Shown here one piece after another: positions 47,200 to 58,770 of a stretch of 64,000 nt of DNA. The number at the start of each line of letters is the position of its first letter. The stretch's first letter is position 1. The notes below the pieces were generated by a model, which was not told the DNA's origin, made no database searches, and was given only the letters and a program-made list of their open reading frames with translations. Made by a program: the position numbers and the translations under genes. This DNA comes from Corythucha ciliata (Eukaryota > Arthropoda > Insecta > Hemiptera > Tingidae): assembly GCA_038030265.1 (NCBI GenBank), contig CM075939.1:50511253-50575252 (forward strand), given 5' to 3'.

Positions 47200-47710
47200 T
47201 GCCATTTCAGAGACGATCAAAATAGCGAAGTGAATTTGCTAAGATTAACGGAACAGGAAAGTTACGAATGACTCAGCATAGTGGGTTGGGTCAACCGGCA
47301 CTTTACGGTCAAAATAACCGAGCAGTGTGGGTGGCCTTGACGTTATGCATTCGGTTGCTATAAACGAAAGATCGGTTGGAGCAGCAGTATTCATGAGGAA
47401 CGAATGACAGATCAGACTAAGTTAGTCTAACTGTGAAGGCAGTAGAGATAACCGAATATTCGGTAGTCACTCGTTAACCAAGCGTTCAGTTAAAATAAAC
47501 GTGTTGAATTTTGACCGAGTCTACTCGGTCAACCTTGGATCAACCGAGCTAAGTCGGTCAGAGAGTTGCAACCGAGCAGACACGGTTATCAGGGAACTAG
47601 GTCAATTAGACCTAGCATACTTCTAACCGTGTCTGCTCGGTTGCAACTCTCTGACCGACTTAGCTCGGCTGATATTGACCAATTATCTGTCGATTTTTTT
47701 TCTCAGTGTA
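47200..47710. repeat. AACCGA-rich dispersed repeat with terminal CTCAGTGTA
   Basis: Dense AACCGA/TCGGTT motifs, ending CGATTTTTTTTCTCAGTGTA. It is related to 28725-29035, whose terminus is the inverse. It contains the 45 bp perfect inverted repeat at 47544-47668. Confidence 0.5.
47544..47668. repeat. Perfect 45 bp inverted repeat (hairpin) with 35 nt loop
   Basis: The arms at 47544-47588 and 47624-47668 are exact reverse complements, opening CCGAGCTAAGTCGGTCAGAG. The loop itself can form a second 7 bp stem (CTAGGTC/GACCTAG). A transcript would fold into a long perfect duplex, which is a possible source of siRNA, or this could be a replication-generated palindrome in a transposon. Confidence 0.9.
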
Positions 47711-48428
47711 AGGAGTGAATCCTGTGAAATTGGATTTTTTAAAATTGAGCTCTATGAGATCCAAATCCACAAAATTTGGGTTTTTGGGTTTGAAAGGGCC
47801 AAACCCTTGGGGTTGAATGTGCCCAATCCAAAAAAAACAAAAAAAAATCGGGTTTAAAGGGGTGAAAGGGCATCACTCTGCTCTTCATCTTAAAAATATT
47901 GGAAAGGCCAATTTGGTGGACATCTTTAAAGGTTCGTAAGTAACTGATGTTTTGCGGGGAGGAATGATTAAATTCATTTCATTTTTTTTTTGGTATTTTT
48001 TCCTATTAAAAATTAAGTCCTCGCCTGGTATAGGCAAGGCTGTGGCGCCGCACAGTTGGCCCCTGGTCGTTTTTCGCGAATTTTGTCAAAATTCTAATAC
48101 TAATACTTCTAATACCTTCTAATACTTTTCTAAGATAAAAGTAAAAAATTGGATCACGGAAGTTAACTTTGACTCGTTTGTTCAAAACGTGCAAACGGTC
48201 CCCCTCCCCCTTCCCTCCGAAGTGTCACAGTGTATAGTTGTACTACATGTGAAGCGGTGGACGAGAAGAATGTCGGATGAGGTAAATTGAATTCAGTTTC
48301 TCACTCACACAAGTTCATTTGCTATGAATAGAGCTGTGTGATGAAGGTTGTAGTGGGAGTGAGCAGGGTATAGCAGGAAAATACAGCGAGTGATACCAGT
48401 GCGCAGTGAACTCCCAAGGTACGTGTTT

Positions 48429-48459
<31 letters not shown>

Positions 48460-49284
48460 TAAGAGTGCGTTGAGTGAGAGGTAAAAGGCTTCAAGAGCCG
48501 ATAGTGATTCGATGAGAAAGAGGCTTGGGCGGGGGTTACATCGCATTGGTGAGATAGGTTTTGGGAAGTTTCTCCTGGAAGTTCGGAAAATATGTATTAT
48601 TCATTGGCGCCCGAAAGCCGAAAAGGATGGAATCTATTTAGACGGGGTTAAGAGGAGGGGATGTAGCATTAGCGAACCGAAACCCCCATCTTCTAAAGCT
48701 TTCCGCCTTGCATTACGGGTACAGACATAAAAAGGTCTTTTTTTTTCTTTTGTCTAAGTATGTTAATTCACTACCAGGGAACTAAAACGGATTAAATAAT
48801 TTCTAAAACAAAGATATCCTCTTTTTTTCCCCCTCCCAGGCCTTCCCGTTCGAGGTAATCAACACAAATGTAAACCACTCATCTTAATCTGACGAAGTAA
48901 AACTGAACGAAAAAAGAAACTAATTCCCTCAGACTCAACAGTACTATCTTTTTCTTTATTTCACTCCTCCTCATTCTTTCATTCTCTTAATTTCGATTGG
49001 TGTGCAGGAGGGCCTAAACAGCCGTGCTAGACAAAAAGGTTAATTCCGGCCGGGGTCATTATCATCAAGCGACCTTTGTTTCCCTTTTTGGGCGAGAGAA
49101 AGAAACACAGAAGTGAAAATTGAACGAGCCCAGATTTCTTTTCTGGTTGGGTGGGGGTGGGGTGGGCTTTTTCTCAACGAGGACCGTTGATTATGAGTGG
49201 ATGCTGTAGCCTTAGTGAACACAATTTTTTCTTGTTTTCATCGTAATAAATTCTTCAGTAACGAAGTAAAATTATGCACAAGAG
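47711..49284. other. Intron sequence, no gene recognised
   Basis: A few ~30 bp array units lie at the left (AAATTTGGGTTTTTGG types), then non-coding sequence with a GA microsatellite at about 48429-48455. No splice-supported exon was found. Confidence 0.5.
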
Positions 49285-50116
49285 AAAAAAAATTTCGCTC
49301 CGGCAGCTGGCGGTCGGAAAGAGTGCATTTCATTTTGCATACGGATTCCGTAAGCCGTCCCAGAAGTAGTAATGTTGAGACCACGATTTGTTTCGTTAAT
49401 GTTTGACCCTCCCTCGTACTGCTTGCTGCCGGGTTTGTTTAAGCTGAACTTGATGGGAATCAAAGGCTACTTCAAAATGAAATCATCGTACCGAATATAA
49501 TGCTTCTGGAATCAACTGGTGTTTTTTAGTGATTTTTTGACCATTTCAAGCCCTACTTTCCCCCCTCCACCACGATCGATTGGGCCCAAATGCAATACCG
49601 ACCAGGGTCTTATGACTACTGATTTTTGTGCCAAAGCGCGTGCCGCTAAATTAATTTATTCGAGAGTTATCGTGCTAACAAGACCACAGACTTGCTTCCA
49701 CCCTGGGGGCACCACCCCCTCCCCCTTGACTTTTTCAAAAAATTAAAATGGGAATCAAAGGCCAGTATATATGAAGTATTCGTACCGAATATGACGCATC
49801 TAGAATCAACTGGTGATTTGTAGTGATTTTTTGACCATTTCACGCCCTATTCCCCCCCCCCTCCACCTTGACCGATTTGGCCCAAATGCAATACCGACCG
49901 GGGTCTTATGACTACTGATTTTTGTGCCAAAGCGCGTTCTGCTAAATTAACTTCTACGAGAGTTATCGTGCTAACAAGAAAACGGCCATAATATTATAAA
50001 TAAAGACCACTGAATTCGTGTTCTAGAGGTTCTGAAACGTGAAAAAAACATGACATGACCCATGTTTCCCACCATCACGACGAGACCAATAGTGCATTTT
50101 CAGAATGAAATGCACT
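49285..50116 (+). mobile_element. Helentron-like repeat, copy 2
   Basis: Same layout as copy 1: AATTTCGCTCCGGCAGCT start, subterminal AGTGCATTTCATT, two ~290 bp units, and the 3' hairpin at 50091-50116. It differs by scattered substitutions, and its AT tract is shortened (ATAATATTATAAATAAAG). Confidence 0.65.
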
Positions 50117-50806
50117 AAAAACATTTTACTTTCATCCGTAATGATTGTCAGAAGTGGAAATAGACGGGGTAGGGATAACTATTATTGAGCGGTAAAATAA
50201 AACACTCTCGCGCTTGCATCATATCAGGGTCAATGAAACTAAATTAAATAATTATGTTAACATCCTTGATTTCCACAAGTGTGGTGATAAGGAGGGCGCT
50301 GTAGGCTCGTATATTTATCTGTTAAAAATGACAAATCATTGCAAGAAAGCTCTCGGTATTCAATTATAATCGACAAGTTAATCCAGAAACATCTAGGCTG
50401 TTCGATCGGAAACCCGGAGATGATGTACTAAATGTGTGGGCTTTCCGTAAGAACTGACGTTTTCTTATTGCGAACCGTTCGGTTTGATTAAATAAAATGA
50501 AAAAGACTTGCAACTGCGTGCTAGGCATGGACGATTCGGCTGCGTGATTACGGGAACATTGAAGATTACGAAAACACAAAAAAATGTGTTAATGCTTTAG
50601 CAGCTTTTCTCATTCCGACGAATCTATTGCAATTTTCTTGAATATTTGCCGTGAAATGGTAAAACTCGCGGATTTTCCGAATTTCTTCAACCGCGCAGTG
50701 AAAATTCCGACTCTCCACCAAAGCTAAACATTTTTTTTTTTTAATTCACGGCTTATAACCGTTTAAAAGTTGGCAGATTTAGAAGAGTAATTTCGTCGAG
50801 CTCACT
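50117..50806. other. Intron sequence between elements
   Basis: Nothing recognised. The right end contains the target duplication AGCTCACT (50799-50806) of the next element. Confidence 0.5.
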
Positions 50807-53602
50807 TAGAGTGGCCAGGGGGAATTTGGAGACAAATTAATTTTTTGAATTAGCCAATTAATCAGCGAAACTGATTTTAGTAGGGCCCGAACCCCACACA
50901 ATTTGGTTAATAACAGCCTGAAAATCCGTGAAATTTGGGCAGGAAATTACAAAAATCTGTTGAATTTGACTTTTGAGGTTTCAATTTCCTTTTCTATCAC
51001 TGCGAAACTAATTTTAGTAATAGCTAAAGTGATGAAACTTCAGGCAAATTTCCCCAAAATTGGGGTTTAAAATACTCAAGTCCCCAAAATTGGCTTTTAT
51101 TGGAGCCCAGTCCACAAAATTGGATTTTGAATGAGCGAAAGTCCACAAAAATGGTTTATGAAAGAGAAAAATTCGCAAAAAAGTTTTTAAAAGCGTGAAA
51201 ATCAGTGGTGGATCCAAGGGAGGGCCCACAGGGGGCCATAGCCACGCCTTGAAGCCACGAGGTCACCACTTTCGCATAAACATAATCAAAAGCACCTCCA
51301 AAAATCTAACGAGGGATTGTCACTTTCTCAAATTTTAGGGTCCAGGGTCACTAGTACGGGCGGACGGTGATAAAACGAACCATGTGTAGAGAAACACCAA
51401 AATATAAACATTTAGCCGCCGATCAGACTTGCTAATATAAGAGGGGCTTGGAAAATTGTGCGTTTCGATCTACTAGAAATGGCTTAACAGCCATTAACTG
51501 CTTTAAGATAGCCAAACTATGGCTATTCCCACCATAAAAACAGCTAAACTGACTGCAATCGCACCCCAAAGTGGTTAAACTGACGATTAGCGCCTAGCAA
51601 ACGGCTGAACTGACTATATTCGCGCCCTAAAAATTGCCAAACCGGAAATTTCCGCTCTAAAAAATAGCGAAAAGGACTTGAAGCGCCCTAAAAAATGGCG
51701 ACGCTGACGCTGAAAATGGCTAAATCAACCATTTGCGCGCCAAAAATGTCAAAAGCAACCATTTGCGTGCCAAAAATAGCTAATACTGATCATTCTCGTC
51801 GCGACGGACCATATTCGCGTTCCAGAAACAGCTAAACTGACTATTCGCAGCCAGAAAATGCCTGAACAGATGATTCCAGCCCTGAAAAGTGCAAAATCGA
51901 CCATTCGTGAGCAACGAATGGCCAAACTGACCATTCTATGCTTTTGGCTTGACGCGACTATTTATATGGCCTGAAAAATGGCAAAAATGACGGTTAGCGC
52001 CTTGAAAATGGCTAAACTGACTGGCGATTCATGCTCTAAAAATGGCGAAACTGACTTTACGAGCCCCGAATTCGCGCCCTAAAATGCCTGAACAGGTGAC
52101 TCGAGTCTCAAATTCGGGCAAAACTGGCCATTCGTGCGAGAAAAATGGCTAAACATGCAATGCCTACTAAAAAAACAAAAAAACAAAAAAAAAAAAACAA
52201 AACAAAACTGACGATTCTTGCCTTATTGGAAATATCGCACTGTCTAATATTCCTTGTTATATCAGTGACCAGACAATTTGCAGCTTGGAAATGGCAAACA
52301 TGACCATTCGCAACCTAAAAATGGTATGACGGACTATTTGCACCACACAAAGGGCAAAACTGACTGTTTGCGACCGAAATACTTCATCTTCGTCATGTGT
52401 GTATTTGTATACGGCTTAAATGACACTATTCATACCACGCCTGATGTGACTTGCTGCGCCGAAAAAAATTGACAAATAGAGGCTATTCGCACTCTTAAAA
52501 TATATTAATTGACTCAATCGGTGAACCATTCGATCCCCCCCCCTCCGAATAGCACCGCACCGTCATCACATTACCAACTGAAGTGAAGGAGAGGGCTCAA
52601 CCCTCCTGAGCCTGGGATCCACGACTGCTATGGTTGAACCTTACAAAAACCACTTCAAACGCCCGTCACAATACACGGTTTGCCAGTGTTTTTTAAATTT
52701 TTGGTCGTTTTTGCCAGAAATTGCCCAGGGACAGTTTTTAGGCTGAACGTTCATGTTTTCAGAGTGTTTCTATTTGAACTGGTTTATGAGACCCTTGGGC
52801 AACAATTTACCACTAGACAGCGTGCCAGCCAAAGATGTCAAAATATAAGGGCGGGAAGAAGGTTGAACGCGCAGATTTTCGGGTTCATCGCGTCCTAAAT
52901 TGCGGTGGTATAGGCTGGGGGTCACTGCCCCCTCCTTGAACAAACTCTGGTGAAAATCCACGAAATTGGGAGAGGAAATTACAGAAATCCATTATATTTG
53001 GTTTTCAAGGTGCCAATTTTGAAACATTTGGTTATGGAAGAGCAAAAATGGGGTTTAAAAAGTCCGAAATCACAAAATTTGTTTTTTCGTCGTTCGTTTT
53101 TTGCCAAGTTATTTTGTCTAACTGATTTTATAAAGAGCTAACCAAAATTCTGTTTTTTTTTTGTTTTTTTTTGTTTTTTTTTATTATTTTATTTTTAGAA
53201 TCGCAGCCTACAAAATTAGGTTTTGAATGACTGAAAGTCCACAAAACTGGTTTTGTGGTTTTGTCCACAAAACCGCGAAATTGGGGTTTGAACGAGACGA
53301 ATCCATCAAATGTTGTTTTGAATGAACAAAAATCGGCGAAATATGGTTAGCAGAGTTAAAGTGGGCAAAATTGTTCAAATTGCCTGTTTTGAAGGTCAAA
53401 TGTTCTAGTTTGTCGGGTGAGTGTTGCAAAGCCCCTCAGCTTGAACTGAATAAGATGTTTTGACTAGGCGTTACAAACTAATACCGAAAAGTCGGACAAA
53501 AAAGAGGACACTTTTGACCTCTCCCCGGACACCTGAAAAATGAGCCCGGACGCTTTGAAAAGTGAGGCATGTCCGGGGAAAGTAGGACGTCTGGTCACTC
53601 TA
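50807..53602 (-). mobile_element. Non-autonomous hAT-like element, second copy of the 13722 family
   Basis: The ends are TAGAGTGGCCAG (left) and, inverted at the right, TAGAGTGACCAGACGTCC. They are flanked by a perfect 8 bp duplication, AGCTCACT (50799-50806 and 53603-53610). The right end carries the same CCGGACA / AAAAGTGTCC subterminal block as the left end of 13722-19847, so this copy lies in the opposite orientation. The interior is degenerate ~30 bp arrays and an inner element (51203-52627). No transposase is seen. Confidence 0.85.
51203..52627. mobile_element. Inner hAT-like element made of ~30 bp arrays (tentative)
   Basis: CAGTGGTGGATCCAAGGGAG at the left and, inverted, CAGTCGTGGATCCCAGG at the right look like terminal inverted repeats of one family. 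I found no matching 8 bp duplication, so the pair may not be a single insertion. The interior (about 51480-52500) is a degenerate array with units like AAAATGGCTAAACTGACCAT followed by TCGCGCCCT. Confidence 0.4.
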
Positions 53603-53775
53603 AGCTCACTTCTTTTTTTAAAAAATTCAGCGAGTTTGACACTTTCAAAGTCCAAATTTTGCGGAGTATTGGCACTCACGGAACCCACATTTCGCAGGTT
53701 TTACTCACTCAAAAAGCTAATTTCACTGGATGACTCCCTACAAAGCCAATTTTAATCTCACGAGCTTGACTCCAT

Positions 53776-54346
53776 AAAAAAAAAATTTCGCTCCGGCAGC
53801 TGGCTGTCGGAAAGAGTGCATTTCATTTTGTACACGGATACCCTAAGCCGTCCCAGAAGTAGTAATGTTGAGACCATGATTTGTTTCGTTTATGCTTGAC
53901 CCTCCCTCGTACTGTTTGCTGCCGGGTTTGTTTAAGCTGAACTTAATGGGAATCAAAGGCTATTTCAAAATGGAATCATCATACCGAATATAATGCTTCT
54001 GGAATCAACTGGTGATTTGTAGTGATTTTTTAACCATTTCAACCCCTATTTTCCCCCCTCCACCTTGACCGATTTGGCCCAAATGCAATGCCGACCGGGG
54101 TCTTATGACTACTGATTTTTGTGCCAAAGCGCGTTCCGCTAAATTAATTTCTACGAGAGTTATCGTGCTAACAAGAAAACGGCCATAAATATATATATAA
54201 ATATATAAAGAAATACATATATATGAATTCCGGAGACCACTGAATTCGTGTTCTAGAGGTTCTGAAACGTGAAAAAAACATGACATGACCCATGTTTGCC
54301 ACCATCACGACGAGACCAATAGTGCATTTTCAGAATGAAATGCACT
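53776..54346 (+). mobile_element. Helentron-like repeat, copy 3 (single internal unit)
   Basis: Same 5' start and 3' hairpin (54321-54346) as copies 1 and 2, but with only one ~290 bp unit, so it is 571 bp. The AT tract is longest here (about 54187-54224). Confidence 0.65.
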
Positions 54347-56110
54347 AAAAGTAAGTGGCCGGGGTTTTGATTTGAAATAACGGTGTACATGATTTTGGAA
54401 GGCAGAACAGAACATGCTTGGGCAGAAAACAGACGCATGCTTTTGTTTTTCGGCAGCTCGTTGTTTCCTTTCATGTTCATAGTAACGTTTCTGACAAATG
54501 CCTACCGGTATTTTTCCGCTTGTACTACTGTTTCTCATGGTTAGATGATCGAATTAATATAACATTCGCAAAGAATCTGGACAGAGCCATAAAGATACCA
54601 GGAAACGTATAGTTTAATTGTAATTTGTGAGTGAGAAATGAGAGTCTCACACTGAAAATACTTTACTTTGAATGAATCGAGGAGGAAAACCTACAGGGAT
54701 GCATAAATTTCTTCCCTTCACGCTCTAGTAATTTTATAAAGGGATTTCAACTTGACCAGACACAAAGAGAAAGCTATTTTCATTCATAAATTTTCCCTCC
54801 TTTAGCAATGACCAAAAACGCGTTGCTATTTTACGACTTGAAAGAAGTGTTCTTACAACTTTCTAATTAAAAAAAACTGGCTCAGCCAAAGGGGGAAGTT
54901 TTTAATTATTATTTAAAATTGCCGGGTAGTTCTACACGGTAGAAGCTACGAGCGAAAAAAAAAATGGCAGGAATACTAATTTTGAAATCAATGTCTGCAT
55001 TAAAAAACATTATTGTATTAAATAAATTACCGAGCTCAGAGGAGAAACATCTGCAATATTGGTGTTCTTCGGCACGGTGTACGTACGGGGAATGCGCAAT
55101 TAGGGGGAGCAGAGTGACTTAATTGAATAATTTTACTAAAGGAAGTATTTATTTGAACATTCCTTTCACGTTTTCAACATCTTTTATTTAACAATTATTA
55201 AAAAAGGGAAAGGACGAGAGAGACGAGTGATGGCGAGCTGGCCGTATAATCTTTTGATAAAAACGAAAGTTTCGAAGTTAAAGAGTCACCTCACCTTTTT
55301 TTTTTTTGTGGCGCTTTTCAAAGGAAGCGAAATCAAAAAAGTTGATAAGAGGGAACACAATTTTTGCCTTATGTTTTATTTATCACGGAAAATAATTTAG
55401 CTTGAGACGTGATGGTATTATATTTCACAAAACCTTTCATATTACTGCTCGATGTCTTAATTAAATACGTTTGCCACCTCCGGGGATACGGTGCAATCAT
55501 TAACTATTCATTTCAAATTACACTGCAATTTACATGAAAGCTATAATTGCAATTACATTTCTCGAATGCATAAGTAAAACGAGTGTTTCTGATGTTAATT
55601 TTCGAACCACAACATCGAGGTATTGAATTCTGAAAACGTTGTGAGAACGGGCCACACCCACGACCTTGGTTTAGCTGGCTAAATGCGGAAAAATTTAGTT
55701 TTGACACAGCTAAAACCAGCGAATGTTTTTTGATAGGAGCAAAATCCGCCAGATTGTTTTTGGGCCAAAACTGTGAGGGAAGCTGATTTTGGAAAGAGCC
55801 AAACCCACGGAATTTTAGATTATTAAAACTAGCGATACACGAACGGCATTTTTTGATATAGGCCCAAAACCACAGACTGGGCCTCCGATTCATCTGACAA
55901 TTTTTTTTGCAATTTTGTTCAAAATCTATAGACAAGCGAATTGGACAAATTTGGAAGGATTAACCGTCAAATGTTATTCTAAATGTGATGCGGCCGTTTT
56001 TGCTGGCTTTCACACGTTTTGGGAGGTCCTACGAAGTTTTTCACAGTTGTTGGCTGTTCAGTCAGATGCTATAGTCGGATCGGCGAAAGAATGTGCATGA
56101 GTGGTGGGAG
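54347..56110. other. Intron sequence, no gene recognised
   Basis: No gene is seen. The section at about 55640-55900 has a few degenerate units (AAAACCCACGGAATTTT type) on the minus strand, similar to the arrays elsewhere. Confidence 0.5.
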
Positions 56111-56118
56111 GCCATAAG

Positions 56119-57077
56119 CAGTAGCGTACCAAGGTAGGGGCGAGGGGGGCGGACCGCCCCGGGCCCCCCTGACTGGCGGTGCCCCCGAAAAACTTAAATA
56201 AGGAAAGATGAGGATTTTTAGGTTCATTCATGTGAAAAGGTTGGACAGCGATTTGACTCCTTTCTACGAATTTCAGTCTATATCCGACCTGGAGGATATA
56301 ACGTTACAAGGGATATCAGCAAAGTGTGTGGGCTGACTATTCGAGAGTTCTATTCTGGTGGATGAAATACAGAAATTTGCGCCTTCTCGAGGAAAATTCA
56401 TTGATAAAATAGAGAAAATAGACCGTCCCCAGTTTCGTTTGGTCCTTACAAGCGCACTAATGTACTGATAGGCAACTTAGAACTGGCTGACGCGGCAAAA
56501 ACTTATGAAAATGCGCTAATATTCGTGGCTGCGAAAAACCGCTGATTCGTGGTCTCACGATGCAACTTCCAGACAGAGATTGAGAAAAAAAATCGTCTTG
56601 GCGGGGTCGAATGGCGAATGACGGCCATTCCGCGGATAAAATGTAGAAATCAATGCAAAAGTGTTGTTTTTGGGTCAAGCCAGCGGCTACAACTGAGAAT
56701 ACACGCTACTAATTCAAGGTTGTACAATTAAAAAAAAAACATCGCGGCTGATGTCGACAAAAACAACGCTAATTCGGATTAAAATTGGGCCAAAATGGCA
56801 AATTCACAACTGAAATGGCGAAAAGATATGCTAATTCGCTGCAAAATTATCAGAAAACGCTATTTAACAGCTGAAATCGAGACAAATCACTAATTCGCGG
56901 ATAAAGTTGAGGAAAAACGCTATTTCGCGGATATGAAAATGAAGAAAATTACTAATTCCCGGCTGAAATTGAGAAAACGCAAATCCGTATAGCTTCTGAA
57001 AGATTTGAGGCTCAAACTGAGAACCAGCGCTAAACCATAGCAGAAAGTAGGAAAAAATTGCTTATGCGGGGCTAAAA

Positions 57078-57111
<34 letters not shown>

Positions 57112-58762
57112 ACGGCTAAAATTGAAAAAAAAAAATATTAATTTTAATTAGGGCGGCTAACATGAAGAAAAACACTAATTTTCAACTCAAATTGAGAAAA
57201 AGTGCTAATTCACTAGTAAAAATGAAATATGTGGCTGAAAATGAGGAAAAGCGTTAACCCGTGGCCAAAATTGGGGAAAATCACTAAAAGTTTGAGGCTA
57301 AAACTAAACAATAAACGCTAATCCCTAGCAAAAATTGAAGGAAAAAAATGCCAATGTGGGACTGAAATGTGAAAAAAAAAACGCAGCTAGTATTTAAAAC
57401 ATTCACTAATTAGCCTGGTATAAATAAAATAAAAACTCCAGTTTTCAGCTCAAATAGGGAAAAAGTGCTATTCCCGGCTAAAAATTGAGGACAACGCCAA
57501 TTCGTGGCTAAAATTGAGAAAATTCGCGAATTCACAGGCTAAAAACGCGTCTACGCAGCTAAAAGTTAAAAAAAAGCGCTAATTCGCGGCTAAAATTGAG
57601 GAAGAATTTGCGGATAAAGTGTTTAAGAATTTCTAATTCCACCATCTCGCCTTCTGAGGGCAACTTTGTGACTGAAATTGAGAAAAACAGCAAATTCATG
57701 GCTATAAGTAAAAAAAAAAAAAACACTGATTCACGGCTAGAACTGAGAAGAAGCGCTAATCCATAGTTAAAATTTAAAAAATGCTGATGTGGTGCTAAAA
57801 TGGAGAAGAACCCGCTAAATTGCAGCTAATATTGAGAAAATCAGTAATTATTCTGGCTAAAATTAAGAGAAAGGTTAATTTTCAGCCTGAATTGAAAAAA
57901 AAAGTGCTCATACGCTGCCAAAAATGGAAAAATTGCCAATTTGCACTTAAAATATCGTAAAACGCCAATTCGTGGTTAAAACGAACAGAATTCGCTAACT
58001 TACTGGTTGGAATCGCTACTACGCTGCTAAAATTACGAAAAAGCGCTAATTCGTGGCTGAAATATAGGGGAAATCACTAATTCACTCAACTTTGAGGCTA
58101 AAATTGAGAAAAAGCGCCAATTTATGGATAAGGGTGAAAAAAACGCTGATCCGTAGCGTTTGGTTATGGTGAATAAGAAAATGCTAATTTGACTAGACAT
58201 TTAGAAAAAACTGCTATTTTGCGGCTATTTTCGAGTAAGACGCTAATTTTCAGCTCAAACCGAATGAAGTGCTAATTCTCTGGTACCTGCTAGAAAAAAT
58301 CGCTAATTTGTAGCTAAAATTGTGAAAAACACCAACTCGAGAAAAAGTTAAGAAACATCGCTGATTCACAGGATAAAAAAGCTACTTTGCTGCTAAAGTT
58401 GAGAAAAAGCGCGTGTTTATGTCTATAGGGGTGGGGGGGTGGTGGGAAGGAATTCCCCACTAATCTGCAGCTAATTTGCGGCGAAAAGCGCTAATTTGCT
58501 GGTAAAGTTGACAAAAAGCACTCATTCGCGGCTAAAATGGAGAAATTCGCGGCTTAAACTTGGCATAAGCGCTGTTTGGCGGATAGGTTGGGCAAATAGC
58601 GGTGATTTGCCTAAAATAGGGAAAAGGCCTTGGCTACAATTAGGAAAAGGCCTTAGCGGTTACCAATAGAGAGGTTTGTATTAGGTATGTATAATTAGAG
58701 ACTTTTAGAGGCCTATTGAAGATTTCCGCCCCGGGGCCCCGATACGTGTAGGTCCGCCAGTT
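56119..58762. mobile_element. Third hAT-like element, filled by a ~30 bp degenerate array
   Basis: The left end CAGTAGCGTACCAAGG and the right end (inverted AACTGGCGGACCTACACG) are imperfect inverted repeats. They are flanked by a perfect 8 bp duplication, GCCATAAG (56111-56118 and 58763-58770). From about 56440 to 58680 nearly the whole interior is one array with units like CGCTAATTCGCGGCTAAAAT followed by TGAGAAAAA. This is the same family, on the opposite strand, as the arrays beside the LINE at 15640-16020 and 19040-19700. An A-run lies at about 57080-57110. No coding capacity. Confidence 0.8.
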
Positions 58763-58770
58763 GCCATAAG

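Noticed and set aside
48268..48282. Possible first coding exon (ATGTCGGATGAG before GTAAAT)
   Set aside because: Four codons and a weak donor, with no downstream exon to join.
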